Source: CAWIVH01 sp963839475 (lineage in GTDB: Bacteria; Acidobacteriota; UBA6911). From it: a stretch of 64,000 nt of DNA. Where the stretch lies: positions 124,001-188,000 of the forward strand of contig CAWIVH010000020.1 in assembly GCA_963839475.1 (NCBI GenBank), read 5' to 3'. The position numbers and the translations under genes are program-made. Under the pieces are notes generated by a model that had not been told where the DNA came from, did not search any database, and saw nothing but the letters and a program-made list of their open reading frames with translations. Each line of letters begins with the position of its first letter. Position 1 is the first letter of the stretch. Below, piece by piece: positions 48,675-56,645 of this stretch.

Positions 48675-49337
48675 ATGTTTCGCAGCGGGCTGACTCTGTC
48701 GTTGTTCCTGATCCTTTTGCATGCGGCAGGCGCATCACCGGCCTATAAAGTAGACAAAACCGGAAGCTGCGGCGCAACCGCAGTTTCCTACGAAGTCAAA
48801 TCGGCACTGCAGACCGAAGGAATCACGCTGACAGGGGATAAGGGCCCGATCTGTGAAGTCTGGCTGAGAAAGGTACTCGCCTTGAAAGCCGGCAGCACCA
48901 AGGCCGAAAATTCAGCCTTGACGCCTGGAGAATTTATCGGGGTTATCAGTTATGCCTCCAATGCCGGAGATTTTAAGGGCCAGGGCATCAAACCAGGGGT
49001 TTACACCATGAGATACCAGACTATGCCTGCCGACGGCAACCATATGGGTGTATCCCCCACCCAGGAATACGTGCTCCTGGTGCCCGCTGAATCCGATAAA
49101 GACCCGAATGTGATCCTTGAATACGAAGCGCTGGTAGGGTTGAGCAGAAAGGCAGCGAAAGCCCCTCATCCGGCCCCCCTGTATCTCACCGCTCCCGTTT
49201 CTTCAGCCGCCGGAACGTTCGTCGATGCCGGCGACGGTCATTGGGCCCTTCAATTAAAGACGAAAGGACAGGCAGCCGGTGGGGCGGAGATCGACTTCCC
49301 CCTCGCTCTGGTTCTCATAGGAAAAGGAGAGGGCTAA
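48675..49337 (+). CDS. Secreted protein, unknown function
   Basis: 220 residues, AGGAGG before ATG 48675. Signal peptide (LTLSLFLILLHAAGASP), then a domain with CEVWLRKVL and GVYTMRYQTMPADGNHMGVSPTQEY. The GxYTMRYxxxPxDxxH pattern occurs in small exported beta-sandwich proteins of acidobacteria, but I cannot name a family. Follows the DUF1326 gene. Confidence 0.75.
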   Translation: MFRSGLTLSLFLILLHAAGASPAYKVDKTGSCGATAVSYEVKSALQTEGITLTGDKGPICEVWLRKVLALKAGSTKAENSALTPGEFIGVISYASNAGDFKGQGIKPGVYTMRYQTMPADGNHMGVSPTQEYVLLVPAESDKDPNVILEYEALVGLSRKAAKAPHPAPLYLTAPVSSAAGTFVDAGDGHWALQLKTKGQAAGGAEIDFPLALVLIGKGEG

Positions 49338-49428
49338 CCCGATAGACCTGAAGGCTGCGTCCGGAATGGCCTGCCAGCAAATGCGATTGGTACTTAAACC
49401 CAGACGCAGCGCGAGTATACGAATTGCC

Positions 49429-50106
49429 CTACAATCGCTCCTGGATCCATTTGTGGATGAAAGGGATGGAGCGACGGGGAAAGGCGTGGGGCGCTTCGTA
49501 TTCATGATAGCTGACGTCCTTGGACAGGCGCCCCAGGGCATTTTCGAATGTTCTGGTTTGCTCAATGGGGTAAAACTGATCCCGCGATGCGGCAACATGT
49601 AATACAGCTGATGGCACCCGTTTATACTTAGGATCGGAAATGTCTTTGGGAAGGCCGCCGCAAACTCCGATGACGCCGCGTACCAATCCGGGCCGTGTGA
49701 AGACCAGACGATAATTCATGGCACAGGCCTGAGAAAAACCGACAAGGAAGACGCGCGAAGGATCCCCATCATAGCTGCCGACTGCCTCCCGTACGATCCG
49801 CTGTATCAGATGATGATGACGGGCGACGGAATCTTCTGACTTATAGGGGGTCTGCCAGCCGAATGCGACCTTTTGCGAATCGCCGATCTCGACCGTAGGG
49901 TAGAAAAACTGGTGAGGTCCTTGAATGGAAGCGATAATCATGTCTTCGCCGGCGATATCGTATGCAACCCTCATCATGGATTCCATGTCACCGGCATAAC
50001 CGTGCAACGCCACCAGAATGGGAATCGGGCCCGGCGACTTCCTATCGGGAAGGCGCAGTTTGTAATAATGAGGCACAAGTTGAAGTAATCGTCGGTCAAG
50101 CTCCAT
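49429..50106 (-). CDS. Alpha/beta hydrolase, phospholipase/carboxylesterase type
   Basis: 225 residues from ATG 50106 (GGAGA upstream); a longer start at 50136 is less likely. ILVALHGYAGDMESM is the oxyanion region and VGFSQACAMNY the nucleophile elbow with Ser. CGGLPKDISD, then HVAASRDQFYP for Asp and HEYEAPHAFPRRS for His complete the triad. Cytoplasmic esterase of unknown substrate. Divergent from another hydrolase at 50205. Confidence 0.85.
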   Translation of the reverse strand: MELDRRLLQLVPHYYKLRLPDRKSPGPIPILVALHGYAGDMESMMRVAYDIAGEDMIIASIQGPHQFFYPTVEIGDSQKVAFGWQTPYKSEDSVARHHHLIQRIVREAVGSYDGDPSRVFLVGFSQACAMNYRLVFTRPGLVRGVIGVCGGLPKDISDPKYKRVPSAVLHVAASRDQFYPIEQTRTFENALGRLSKDVSYHEYEAPHAFPRRSIPFIHKWIQERL

Positions 50107-50204
50107 GCTGAGTCTCCAACCGGGAAAGGCAGCCATTATTGCTCTTCAACAAACCTGGGAAGCTTTGATACATTAACAGATTTCGAGTACCGGAGGCAGG
50201 AAGG

Positions 50205-51215
50205 ATGTTGTTGTCGGCCTTGTTCAAACAATGGGAGTATTCTCTCTCAAAACGGGATACCAATCGCAAAATACGTCCATTCGATTGGGGGGTCGATTTC
50301 CTCGAGGGGAGAAACCACCATCCCGATCCCAAAGCCTATTTGCTGGAGTTCTCTCGCAAGGTCTTGAATAACAGCGATGCCTATCATTCCTATTCCCCGG
50401 TGAGTGATTATAAAGTAAACGGCACCCATCTCACCTTTACATCACCAGTCTTCACCCCATACCCTCAAAACAACACGGTTCATGGACGGTTTTTCCCAGT
50501 CGATTCAGGAGGACGAGCGGTCCTGGTGCTTCCGCAATGGAATGCCGATGTCCGCGGGCATATCTCCCTCTGCCGGATGCTGAATTATTTTGGCCTTTCA
50601 GCCTTGCGCCTGAGCCTTCCCTATCATGACTTCCGGATGCCGGAAGGCCTCGTCCGAGCAGAATACATGCTTTCCCCGAATGTCGGCCGAACGCTGCAGG
50701 CAATGCGTCAGGCAGTCATAGACTGCAGAGCCGCACTGGACTGGATGGAGCAGCAGGGATATACCCGCCTTGCGATACTGGGTACCAGTATCGGATCGTG
50801 CGTGGCTAATATTACGATGGCGCATGATGACCGGCTGGCCGTAAGCGTCCAGAACCATATTTCCCCATATTTTGCAGATGTGGTCTGGACGGGGATTTCA
50901 ACCCGCCACGTGAGGGCAGGACTTGAAGGGCAAATCACCTTGGAGGACTTGCGGCGAATCTGGCTGCCGATAAGTCCGAAGGCATACCTTGAAAAATTGG
51001 CAGGAAGCGACAAACGCTCGCTTTTGATCCACGGAAAATACGATCACTCCTTCCTGCCTCATCTGTCGCTGGAGGTATTGGAGGATTACCGCAAATTGGG
51101 GCTACCGCACAAAACTTTGGCGCTTCACTGCGGGCATTACACCTCGGGGAAATTTCCATTTAACGTGTTTCTGGGATACTCGATGTGCCGATATTTACAG
51201 CAGACACTAAAGTAA
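50205..51215 (+). CDS. Alpha/beta hydrolase of the ABHD18-like family
   Basis: 336 residues; GGAAGG before ATG 50205. RAVLVLPQWNADVRGHISLCRML, AILGTSIGSCVANI with the nucleophile Ser, LLIHGKYDHSF with Asp, and LHCGHYTSGKFPFN with His show a full triad. The overall pattern resembles the ABHD18 (DUF2048) group of uncharacterised hydrolases. No signal peptide. Substrate unknown. Confidence 0.8.
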   Translation: MLLSALFKQWEYSLSKRDTNRKIRPFDWGVDFLEGRNHHPDPKAYLLEFSRKVLNNSDAYHSYSPVSDYKVNGTHLTFTSPVFTPYPQNNTVHGRFFPVDSGGRAVLVLPQWNADVRGHISLCRMLNYFGLSALRLSLPYHDFRMPEGLVRAEYMLSPNVGRTLQAMRQAVIDCRAALDWMEQQGYTRLAILGTSIGSCVANITMAHDDRLAVSVQNHISPYFADVVWTGISTRHVRAGLEGQITLEDLRRIWLPISPKAYLEKLAGSDKRSLLIHGKYDHSFLPHLSLEVLEDYRKLGLPHKTLALHCGHYTSGKFPFNVFLGYSMCRYLQQTLK

Positions 51216-51358
51216 TTCGGCCTCAAAAGAGAATAAGTAGCGGATAAACCTGCGCTCGGATTATCGTACGTATAACCTTGAGGGTTTCGAGGTTTATAAT
51301 CATCGCTCCGTGTCGATCGCAGCATCAGGTTTTATAGAATCCCCCCTTTAAAAGAAAA

Positions 51359-51386
51359 GCCCCTCCCGCAATCATACGGGAGGGGC
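51359..51386 (-). terminator. Intrinsic terminator of the cold-shock gene
   Basis: GCCCCTCCCG pairs with CGGGAGGGGC over 10 bp with an 8-base loop. On the minus strand the stem is followed by TTTTCTTTT, 13 bases after the csp stop. Confidence 0.92.
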
Positions 51387-51399
51387 GTATCAACCGCAG

Positions 51400-51609
51400 T
51401 TACTCAGGCCGGGTCACATTTTCGGCCTGAAGTCCCTTGGGTCCGCGGGTCACGGTAAAGCTCACCGCCTCGCCTTCGGCCAGAGTTCGAAAACCACTCA
51501 TTTGAATTGCTGTATGATGTACGAATACGTCTCCGCCGGAGGCCCTCTCGATAAATCCATAGCCCTTAGCGTTGTTGAACCATTTTACTTTCCCAATTTC
51601 TTTTTCCAT
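51400..51609 (-). CDS. csp: Cold shock protein, CspA family
   Basis: 69 residues, single cold-shock domain. RNP1-like KGYGFIE and RNP2-like VFVHHTAI motifs for nucleic-acid binding, with GKVKWFNNAKG at the N-terminus. AAGGAG precedes the ATG. Known family members bind single-stranded RNA, unwind hairpins and can antiterminate transcription. Its own mRNA has a leader of about 135 bases with a terminator-like hairpin. Confidence 0.95.
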   Translation of the reverse strand: MEKEIGKVKWFNNAKGYGFIERASGGDVFVHHTAIQMSGFRTLAEGEAVSFTVTRGPKGLQAENVTRPE

Positions 51610-51685
51610 GGGAATCCTGCTCCTTCGATTGGTGCTAATTCATTTCATTGTGCCGTGTTGATTCCGCGACCCTTCAAATGAAAAA

Positions 51686-51706
51686 GCCGCCCTCTTTTCT
51701 GGCGGC
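51686..51706 (-). terminator. Hairpin with U-tract in the cold-shock gene leader
   Basis: GCCGCC and GGCGGC form a 6-bp stem with a 9-base loop, followed by TTTTT on the minus strand. It could end the upstream radical SAM transcript or attenuate the cold-shock transcript that starts upstream near 51744. Confidence 0.7.
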
Positions 51707-51750
51707 CGTCACCCGATGATCCGGTAGCACAAACTTATACATTAGGGGCT

Positions 51751-51793
51751 ATACTAAAACTGGTATTTTAAAAATGTCAATGTTTATATTGAC
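51751..51793 (-). promoter_or_regulatory. Promoter of the cold-shock gene
   Basis: On the minus strand TTGACA (51775-51780) and TAGTAT (51751-51756) are 18 bases apart. An inverted repeat GTCAAT-N6-ATTGAC (51776-51793) overlaps the -35 element and may be an operator. Start predicted near 51744. Confidence 0.6.
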
Positions 51794-51824
51794 TTGCACC
51801 TCATCCTTCAAGATGGATGCGGTT

Positions 51825-53288
51825 TCAGTTGATGCGGGAACGCTGCGCTTCGAAGAAGGGCATGAAATTGCGTGTGAATGCAGCCCAATAGCGGCGGAAC
51901 ATCCGGGGTGACTTCATTTTCAGCACGACCTTGACAAACCGGAAGCGGCTCAAAAAAAACAGAAAATAGGCTTTCCTCTGCAATTGCTTCAGTTTTCCGT
52001 AATCCCAATCTTCCGATTTGACTTTGACTACCCCCTCCCATTCATCATGCACATCGTCTCCGCCCTCGAACGAATTGGTGGAGCGCACGATATCATTCAG
52101 TTCGGTACCCGCATAGGGGGTAGCAATGGAAAACAGGGCCTCATCGAACTGCGAGTCGCAGGCAAAACGGATGGTCTGATTGATCTCGGCGATGGTCTCA
52201 CCAGGAAATCCCAACATGAAAAAGCCCAGCGTTTCGATTTTGTATTTCCTGGCCCAACCCAGAACCTCGTTAAATCGCTGAAGCTTGAGGTGCTTCTTTA
52301 TCAGCTTTTGGATCCTGTCGTTGGCAGATTCCACGGCGATTGCCATATGATGAGTTCCGGCAAGGGCCATCTTCTGCATCAATTCTTCGTCGAACCGCTC
52401 GAGTCTCACGCCGTTGCCGAATTGGAACCCAAGCTTTAAGCCGCTGGCGATCACCAGGTCGCAGATCTTTTTGGCCCGCTCCAGGTCCATGTTGAAGATA
52501 TCGTCCTCAACCATGAATTCCCGGATTCCATATGTATCGTGGAGAAATTTGATCTCCTCCCAGACCAGCTCGGGTTTTCTTCCTCTGAATTTCTTGCCGA
52601 ACAAATCATGGCAGTATATGCAACGATAAGGGCAGCCCCGGCTCGTGAATATCTGGATAGCCCTACGATCTACGGTTGGAAATCGGACAAAATCGATGTC
52701 GAAATATTTTTCAATATCAAGCAAATGGTAGGCCGGCATCGGCACGGTATCGACGTCGACATAGCTATTGCAGGGCGCGTTCCTTATTAACTCGCCACTG
52801 CGGCGAAACCACAGTCCCTTGACTCCGTCCAACGCCGAATCAGTGCTAACCCGATCAAGAAACTCGGCCCAGATATCCTCTCCTTCCCCGATGCAGATGG
52901 AATCGATGCAGTCCTTTTTCATGACCTGCTCAGGCATGATCGTGGGGTGTTGACCGCCGAATATGATATGCGTGGCAGGCGACAGCCGGCGGATCGACTC
53001 GGCTGTTTCGACTCCGCCAAGGAATTCTACCGACATGCAACTGATCCCGGCGATGTCATAGGGGACGGAGGCCAGAGCTTCCTGCAGTACTTTTGCCGGA
53101 TCCTCTTCCAGACCAATATCAAGAATCCTGACCTTGTGGCCCTTGTTTTCGGCGACGGCAGCAAGAAGAGTAATACCAATGGGAATGCCGGCAACGACAT
53201 CCGTGTACACGGATTTCGGTCTGATCAACAGAATGTTCAGAGAACGTCCCAATTTTCCACCCGCTAAGATAATGCTGCGCCCCTGCAT
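51825..53288 (-). CDS. B12-binding radical SAM protein
   Basis: 487 residues from ATG 53288; a TTG at 53339 would add 17 residues and neither has a good site. Residues about 20-150 form a cobalamin-binding-like domain (GITLLAAVAENKGHKVRILDIG, GGQHPTIMPEQ). The radical SAM core has CPYRCIYCHD with the three cluster cysteines, then FMVEDDIFN and ANDRIQKLIKKHLK. Such proteins modify lipids, hopanoids or natural products by methylation or other radical chemistry; no partner gene hints at a substrate. A possibly monocistronic unit. Confidence 0.88.
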   Translation of the reverse strand: MQGRSIILAGGKLGRSLNILLIRPKSVYTDVVAGIPIGITLLAAVAENKGHKVRILDIGLEEDPAKVLQEALASVPYDIAGISCMSVEFLGGVETAESIRRLSPATHIIFGGQHPTIMPEQVMKKDCIDSICIGEGEDIWAEFLDRVSTDSALDGVKGLWFRRSGELIRNAPCNSYVDVDTVPMPAYHLLDIEKYFDIDFVRFPTVDRRAIQIFTSRGCPYRCIYCHDLFGKKFRGRKPELVWEEIKFLHDTYGIREFMVEDDIFNMDLERAKKICDLVIASGLKLGFQFGNGVRLERFDEELMQKMALAGTHHMAIAVESANDRIQKLIKKHLKLQRFNEVLGWARKYKIETLGFFMLGFPGETIAEINQTIRFACDSQFDEALFSIATPYAGTELNDIVRSTNSFEGGDDVHDEWEGVVKVKSEDWDYGKLKQLQRKAYFLFFLSRFRFVKVVLKMKSPRMFRRYWAAFTRNFMPFFEAQRSRIN

Positions 53289-53370
53289 CCCTGAACTATA
53301 ATTGATCACCCGCCCCAGTTCCAGAGGGGGGACCGGCAATTATGAAGCGGTCATTAGGGAACTCAGGGGT

Positions 53371-54753
53371 TCAAGGGACAGGCACCCTCGTTTTTGTACT
53401 GCGGGATACGAAGGCATAGAATAGCGCCCCGCCCACAAGGACGGTCGCCAGGGCAAGCATCGACTCGAGCGGGCGTCCCCTGAAATTCCAAATTAAAGTC
53501 CAGATCGAAATGGATAGGAAAAGAAGCGGAGTCACTGGATAGCCCCATGCCAGGAAGGGGCGCGGCATATGGGGACGCCGGACCCGCAGAACCATAACGC
53601 AGGAAATAGCGATACTCGAAAACAGCGTCAAGGTGAAGCCGATATATTGCTGTATCTGATCAACGCGCCCTGAGAGAATCATGAACGATGTAACCAGGCC
53701 CTGCAACAAAAGAGAACTGACAGGAGCGCCGGTCGATGAGCCGGTCCGCGCAAAAATGTGGAAAAGCGGGAAATCGCGCCCGAGCGCATAATACACTCGT
53801 GGACCAGCCACGGTCATGGCGGAGGCGGATGCCAGAAGCGACACCGAAAGCACCAGTGTAACCAGGGCAGTTCCTGAATCGCCAAACAGGTTGCGCGATG
53901 CGATGATCCCCACCTCCACCTTGTTGGCGAGCGTTTGAGCATCGGCCCCGTAAAAGTAAACTACATTCAAAGCCAAATACAAAATCACTACGCAACCGGT
54001 ACCCAGGAGCAACGATCGAGGCAGGTTTTTCTTCGGGTCTCTTATTTCTCCGGCTACATAGGCTGACGCATTCCATCCTGAATAGCAGAACATTACGAAA
54101 ATCAACGAATTAGCGAAGGCACCGAGCTTATCGGCTAAGGAAAGTGACTCATAGGTGCTCGTCACTTTTGTCAGATTCGAAAGGTTGCCTTTGCCCACGA
54201 TCAACGCACCAAACACGATGAGCAGGATACCTGCGAGTTTCGTGACGGTGATCCAATCGTTGAATCGTATTCCGCCTTTCATCCCCCGGAGATGAATCGC
54301 GACCAGGATCCAGGCAAGGCCAATTGCGATCCAGTCATTGACGTGAATGAACCCGAAAGCCGTCGGATCGGAGGCAAGGGAGGGGAAGAAAAAGGTGATA
54401 TACCGGACAAGGCTTTTAAGCGCCGAGGCAATAGGTGCTGCGAACCCGGCAAATAGAGAGACAAAGGCGCTCATGAATCCCATGGCGGCACCATAGGTCT
54501 CCCGCAAATAGACATACTCGCCGCCCGCCCTGGGCATCGACGCTCCGAGTTCGGCATAGCAAAGGGCTCCGCAGATGGCGAGAATCCCTCCGACAATCCA
54601 GAGCAGGAAAATATAGCCGGGATGGCCGAGCGCCCCGGCCTGAAAACCGGTAGATGTGAAAATGCCGGCGCCAATAATATTGGCTATCACCAAGGCGGTA
54701 GCGGATTTAAGCCCAATGCCCCGAACCTGTTCCTGTTCTTTCCCCAGTTCCAT
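53371..54753 (-). CDS. APC family amino acid permease
   Basis: 460 residues from ATG 54753; a TTG at 54828 with a strong GGAGGAG upstream would add 25 residues and is a real alternative. GLKSATALVIANIIGAGIFTSTG is the TM1 region, and ELGASMPRAGGEYVYLRETYG matches TM3. About twelve helices. Related to LAT/glycine-alanine-type permeases, substrate unknown. Different from the permease at 13878. Confidence 0.88.
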   Translation of the reverse strand: MELGKEQEQVRGIGLKSATALVIANIIGAGIFTSTGFQAGALGHPGYIFLLWIVGGILAICGALCYAELGASMPRAGGEYVYLRETYGAAMGFMSAFVSLFAGFAAPIASALKSLVRYITFFFPSLASDPTAFGFIHVNDWIAIGLAWILVAIHLRGMKGGIRFNDWITVTKLAGILLIVFGALIVGKGNLSNLTKVTSTYESLSLADKLGAFANSLIFVMFCYSGWNASAYVAGEIRDPKKNLPRSLLLGTGCVVILYLALNVVYFYGADAQTLANKVEVGIIASRNLFGDSGTALVTLVLSVSLLASASAMTVAGPRVYYALGRDFPLFHIFARTGSSTGAPVSSLLLQGLVTSFMILSGRVDQIQQYIGFTLTLFSSIAISCVMVLRVRRPHMPRPFLAWGYPVTPLLFLSISIWTLIWNFRGRPLESMLALATVLVGGALFYAFVSRSTKTRVPVP

Positions 54754-54972
54754 TTTGCTGTTTCCGCCCCACGGATTATGTCGGTCAAAGGTCAGCAGGA
54801 TACCTTCGGCTCCTGTCAATGTCCACAAAACTCTCCTCCCCAGGGCACCATGAGATAAAGGTTTTTTTGAAACTTCCGCGCCCGTCCCCTATCATATACG
54901 GGCAACAGGCCACGTCTTCAGAGGGAGGCGGAGTTGAATGCCCCCAGGTAACGAGCCTATTCAGGAGGAAGT

Positions 54973-55902
54973 ATGACGGAACCGTCTATGGAAACTTTTA
55001 TCAAAGCCCCAAAACCAGTTCCACCGCCCCCGCCGCCTGGCCTGATACCTGACGGAGCGAAAACTGTACTGCTTTTTATCGCAATCGCCGGGGTGGCATA
55101 CCTTATTTACGACGGGTACCAGTTCCAGCACCAGACGCAGGCTGAGGTCTTGAAACTGGCAGGCCAGATCCAGGCCCTGGAAAATAAGTCCAAGGTAGGT
55201 GAAGCCAAGTTAACCAATCTGGCGGGAGACATCCAGGAAACCCAGCAGCAAGTCGGGACCACGAAAGCCGAGCTGAAAAAAACCAGCCAGCAGACTCAAC
55301 AAGCCCAGGTTGAAGTCCAGAAAACCAAATCCGAGCTGAGCCAGGCGATATCTTCCAAAGCGGACGTCTCGCAGGTAAATGCACAGGTCCAGGCGGTAAA
55401 ATCGGAAGCCGAGGCCAGAATCGGGCAGGTCAATTCCGAGGTCGGAGGTGTGAAAACAGAAGTCGGCGCAGTCAAAACCGACCTCGCCAACACTAAACGC
55501 GACCTCGAGGGTACCCAGCGCCAATTGATCGATGTGCGTGAAACCCTCACCGCGGCGGTGGCCAAAAATTCAGGCGAGATTGACGTTCTGAGGAAAAAAG
55601 GCGAGCGTGACTATACCGAGTTCGAAATCCCGAAAAAGAACCAGATGGTCAAGGTTGAAGATATCCGTTTGATTCTCACCAAAACGGATCCGAAGAAAGG
55701 GAAATACAACCTCCAGATAGTGGTTGACGACAATAAACTGGAAAAGAAGGACCGCACCGTCAACGAACCGGTTCAATTTCTCGTGGGTCGCAACCACCTG
55801 CGCTACGAAGTCGTGATCAACTGGGTTCAGAAAGAGAAGGCGGGAGGCTATCTGAGCATCCCCAAGGATAAGAATCTCAGCCAGGAGAGGCCGACGAAGT
55901 AG
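54973..55902 (+). CDS. Membrane-anchored coiled-coil protein, unknown function
   Basis: 309 residues, GGAGGAAG before ATG 54973. A proline-rich stretch (VPPPPPPG) precedes one membrane helix (AKTVLLFIAIAGVAYLIY), then about 140 residues of heptad-rich coiled coil with Gln/Lys/Glu repeats such as AELKKTSQQTQQAQVEVQKT. The C-terminal 90 residues (YTEFEIPKKNQMVKVEDIRLIL) look like a compact beta domain. I do not recognise the family. A cell-envelope scaffold is a guess. Confidence 0.75.
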   Translation: MTEPSMETFIKAPKPVPPPPPPGLIPDGAKTVLLFIAIAGVAYLIYDGYQFQHQTQAEVLKLAGQIQALENKSKVGEAKLTNLAGDIQETQQQVGTTKAELKKTSQQTQQAQVEVQKTKSELSQAISSKADVSQVNAQVQAVKSEAEARIGQVNSEVGGVKTEVGAVKTDLANTKRDLEGTQRQLIDVRETLTAAVAKNSGEIDVLRKKGERDYTEFEIPKKNQMVKVEDIRLILTKTDPKKGKYNLQIVVDDNKLEKKDRTVNEPVQFLVGRNHLRYEVVINWVQKEKAGGYLSIPKDKNLSQERPTK

Positions 55903-55980
55903 GAGAGGAAGATCGCGCGTTAATCCGCAAGACAACCCCTCACCCCTGATATATCCTTGGGGATATCACGGGGGGAAGGA

Positions 55981-56574
55981 ATGTCTGGAAAATCTGGAAA
56001 ACCACGCAGGATCGTTGTAGGCATATCCGGGTCCAGCAGTCCGATTTATGGAATAAGGCTGCTTGAAGTTCTGCGTGAAATGGACGATCTGGAAATCCAC
56101 CTCGTCCTGAGCGACACGGCAGTACGAACGATCGCGCTGGAAACCGACAGGCATGTAGATAATGTTCTCCGGCTGGCCCATGTGGTCCACGACAACCATG
56201 ACATGGCCGCATCCATATCTAGCGGGTCGTTCCAGACTGACGGGATGGCGATTGTTCCGTGTAGCATGCGCACCCTCAGCGAGATCGCTCATTCGGCCAC
56301 GGGCCAGCTCATCAGCCGCGCCGCTGATGTCCACCTCAAGGAACAGCGGCGGCTGATCCTCATGACTCGGGAAACCCCGCTGCATCTGGGACATCTCAGG
56401 AACATGGTCCTGGCCGCGGAAATCGGGGCCATCATTGTGCCGCCCGTCCCCGCATTCTATCATCGGCCCAAAACCATCGACGACATTATCGACCATTCCG
56501 TAGGCAAGGTCCTGGACCTGCTCGATCTGCCCCACCGTCTTTTCCGGCGATGGGAGACGCCGGCCAGTTCATAA
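55981..56574 (+). CDS. ubiX: UbiX-like flavin prenyltransferase
   Basis: 197 residues from ATG 55981 with GGAAGG close upstream. GISGSSSPIYGIRLLEVL is the FMN loop, MAIVPCSMRTLSEIAHS the conserved Ser-Met-Lys/Arg region, and RETPLHLGHLRNMV the prenyl-phosphate-binding Arg-rich end. The known reaction attaches dimethylallyl to FMN, giving prenyl-FMN for UbiD-type decarboxylases. No ubiD gene is in the window. Confidence 0.92.
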   Translation: MSGKSGKPRRIVVGISGSSSPIYGIRLLEVLREMDDLEIHLVLSDTAVRTIALETDRHVDNVLRLAHVVHDNHDMAASISSGSFQTDGMAIVPCSMRTLSEIAHSATGQLISRAADVHLKEQRRLILMTRETPLHLGHLRNMVLAAEIGAIIVPPVPAFYHRPKTIDDIIDHSVGKVLDLLDLPHRLFRRWETPASS

Positions 56575-56588
56575 ATCTTTGTGGTCCT

Positions 56589-56603
56589 CGCGGTTCAATC
56601 CGT
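56589..56603. repeat. Partial copy E of the intergenic repeat
   Basis: CGCGGTTCAATCCGT, identical to the right-hand arm and tail of copy D. No left arm is visible, so it looks like a remnant at the 3' side of ubiX. Confidence 0.5.
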
Positions 56604-56645
56604 CGAGCGAGCTAGATTTCCAGAGAGGCTGAGGAAAGTTTGGGT

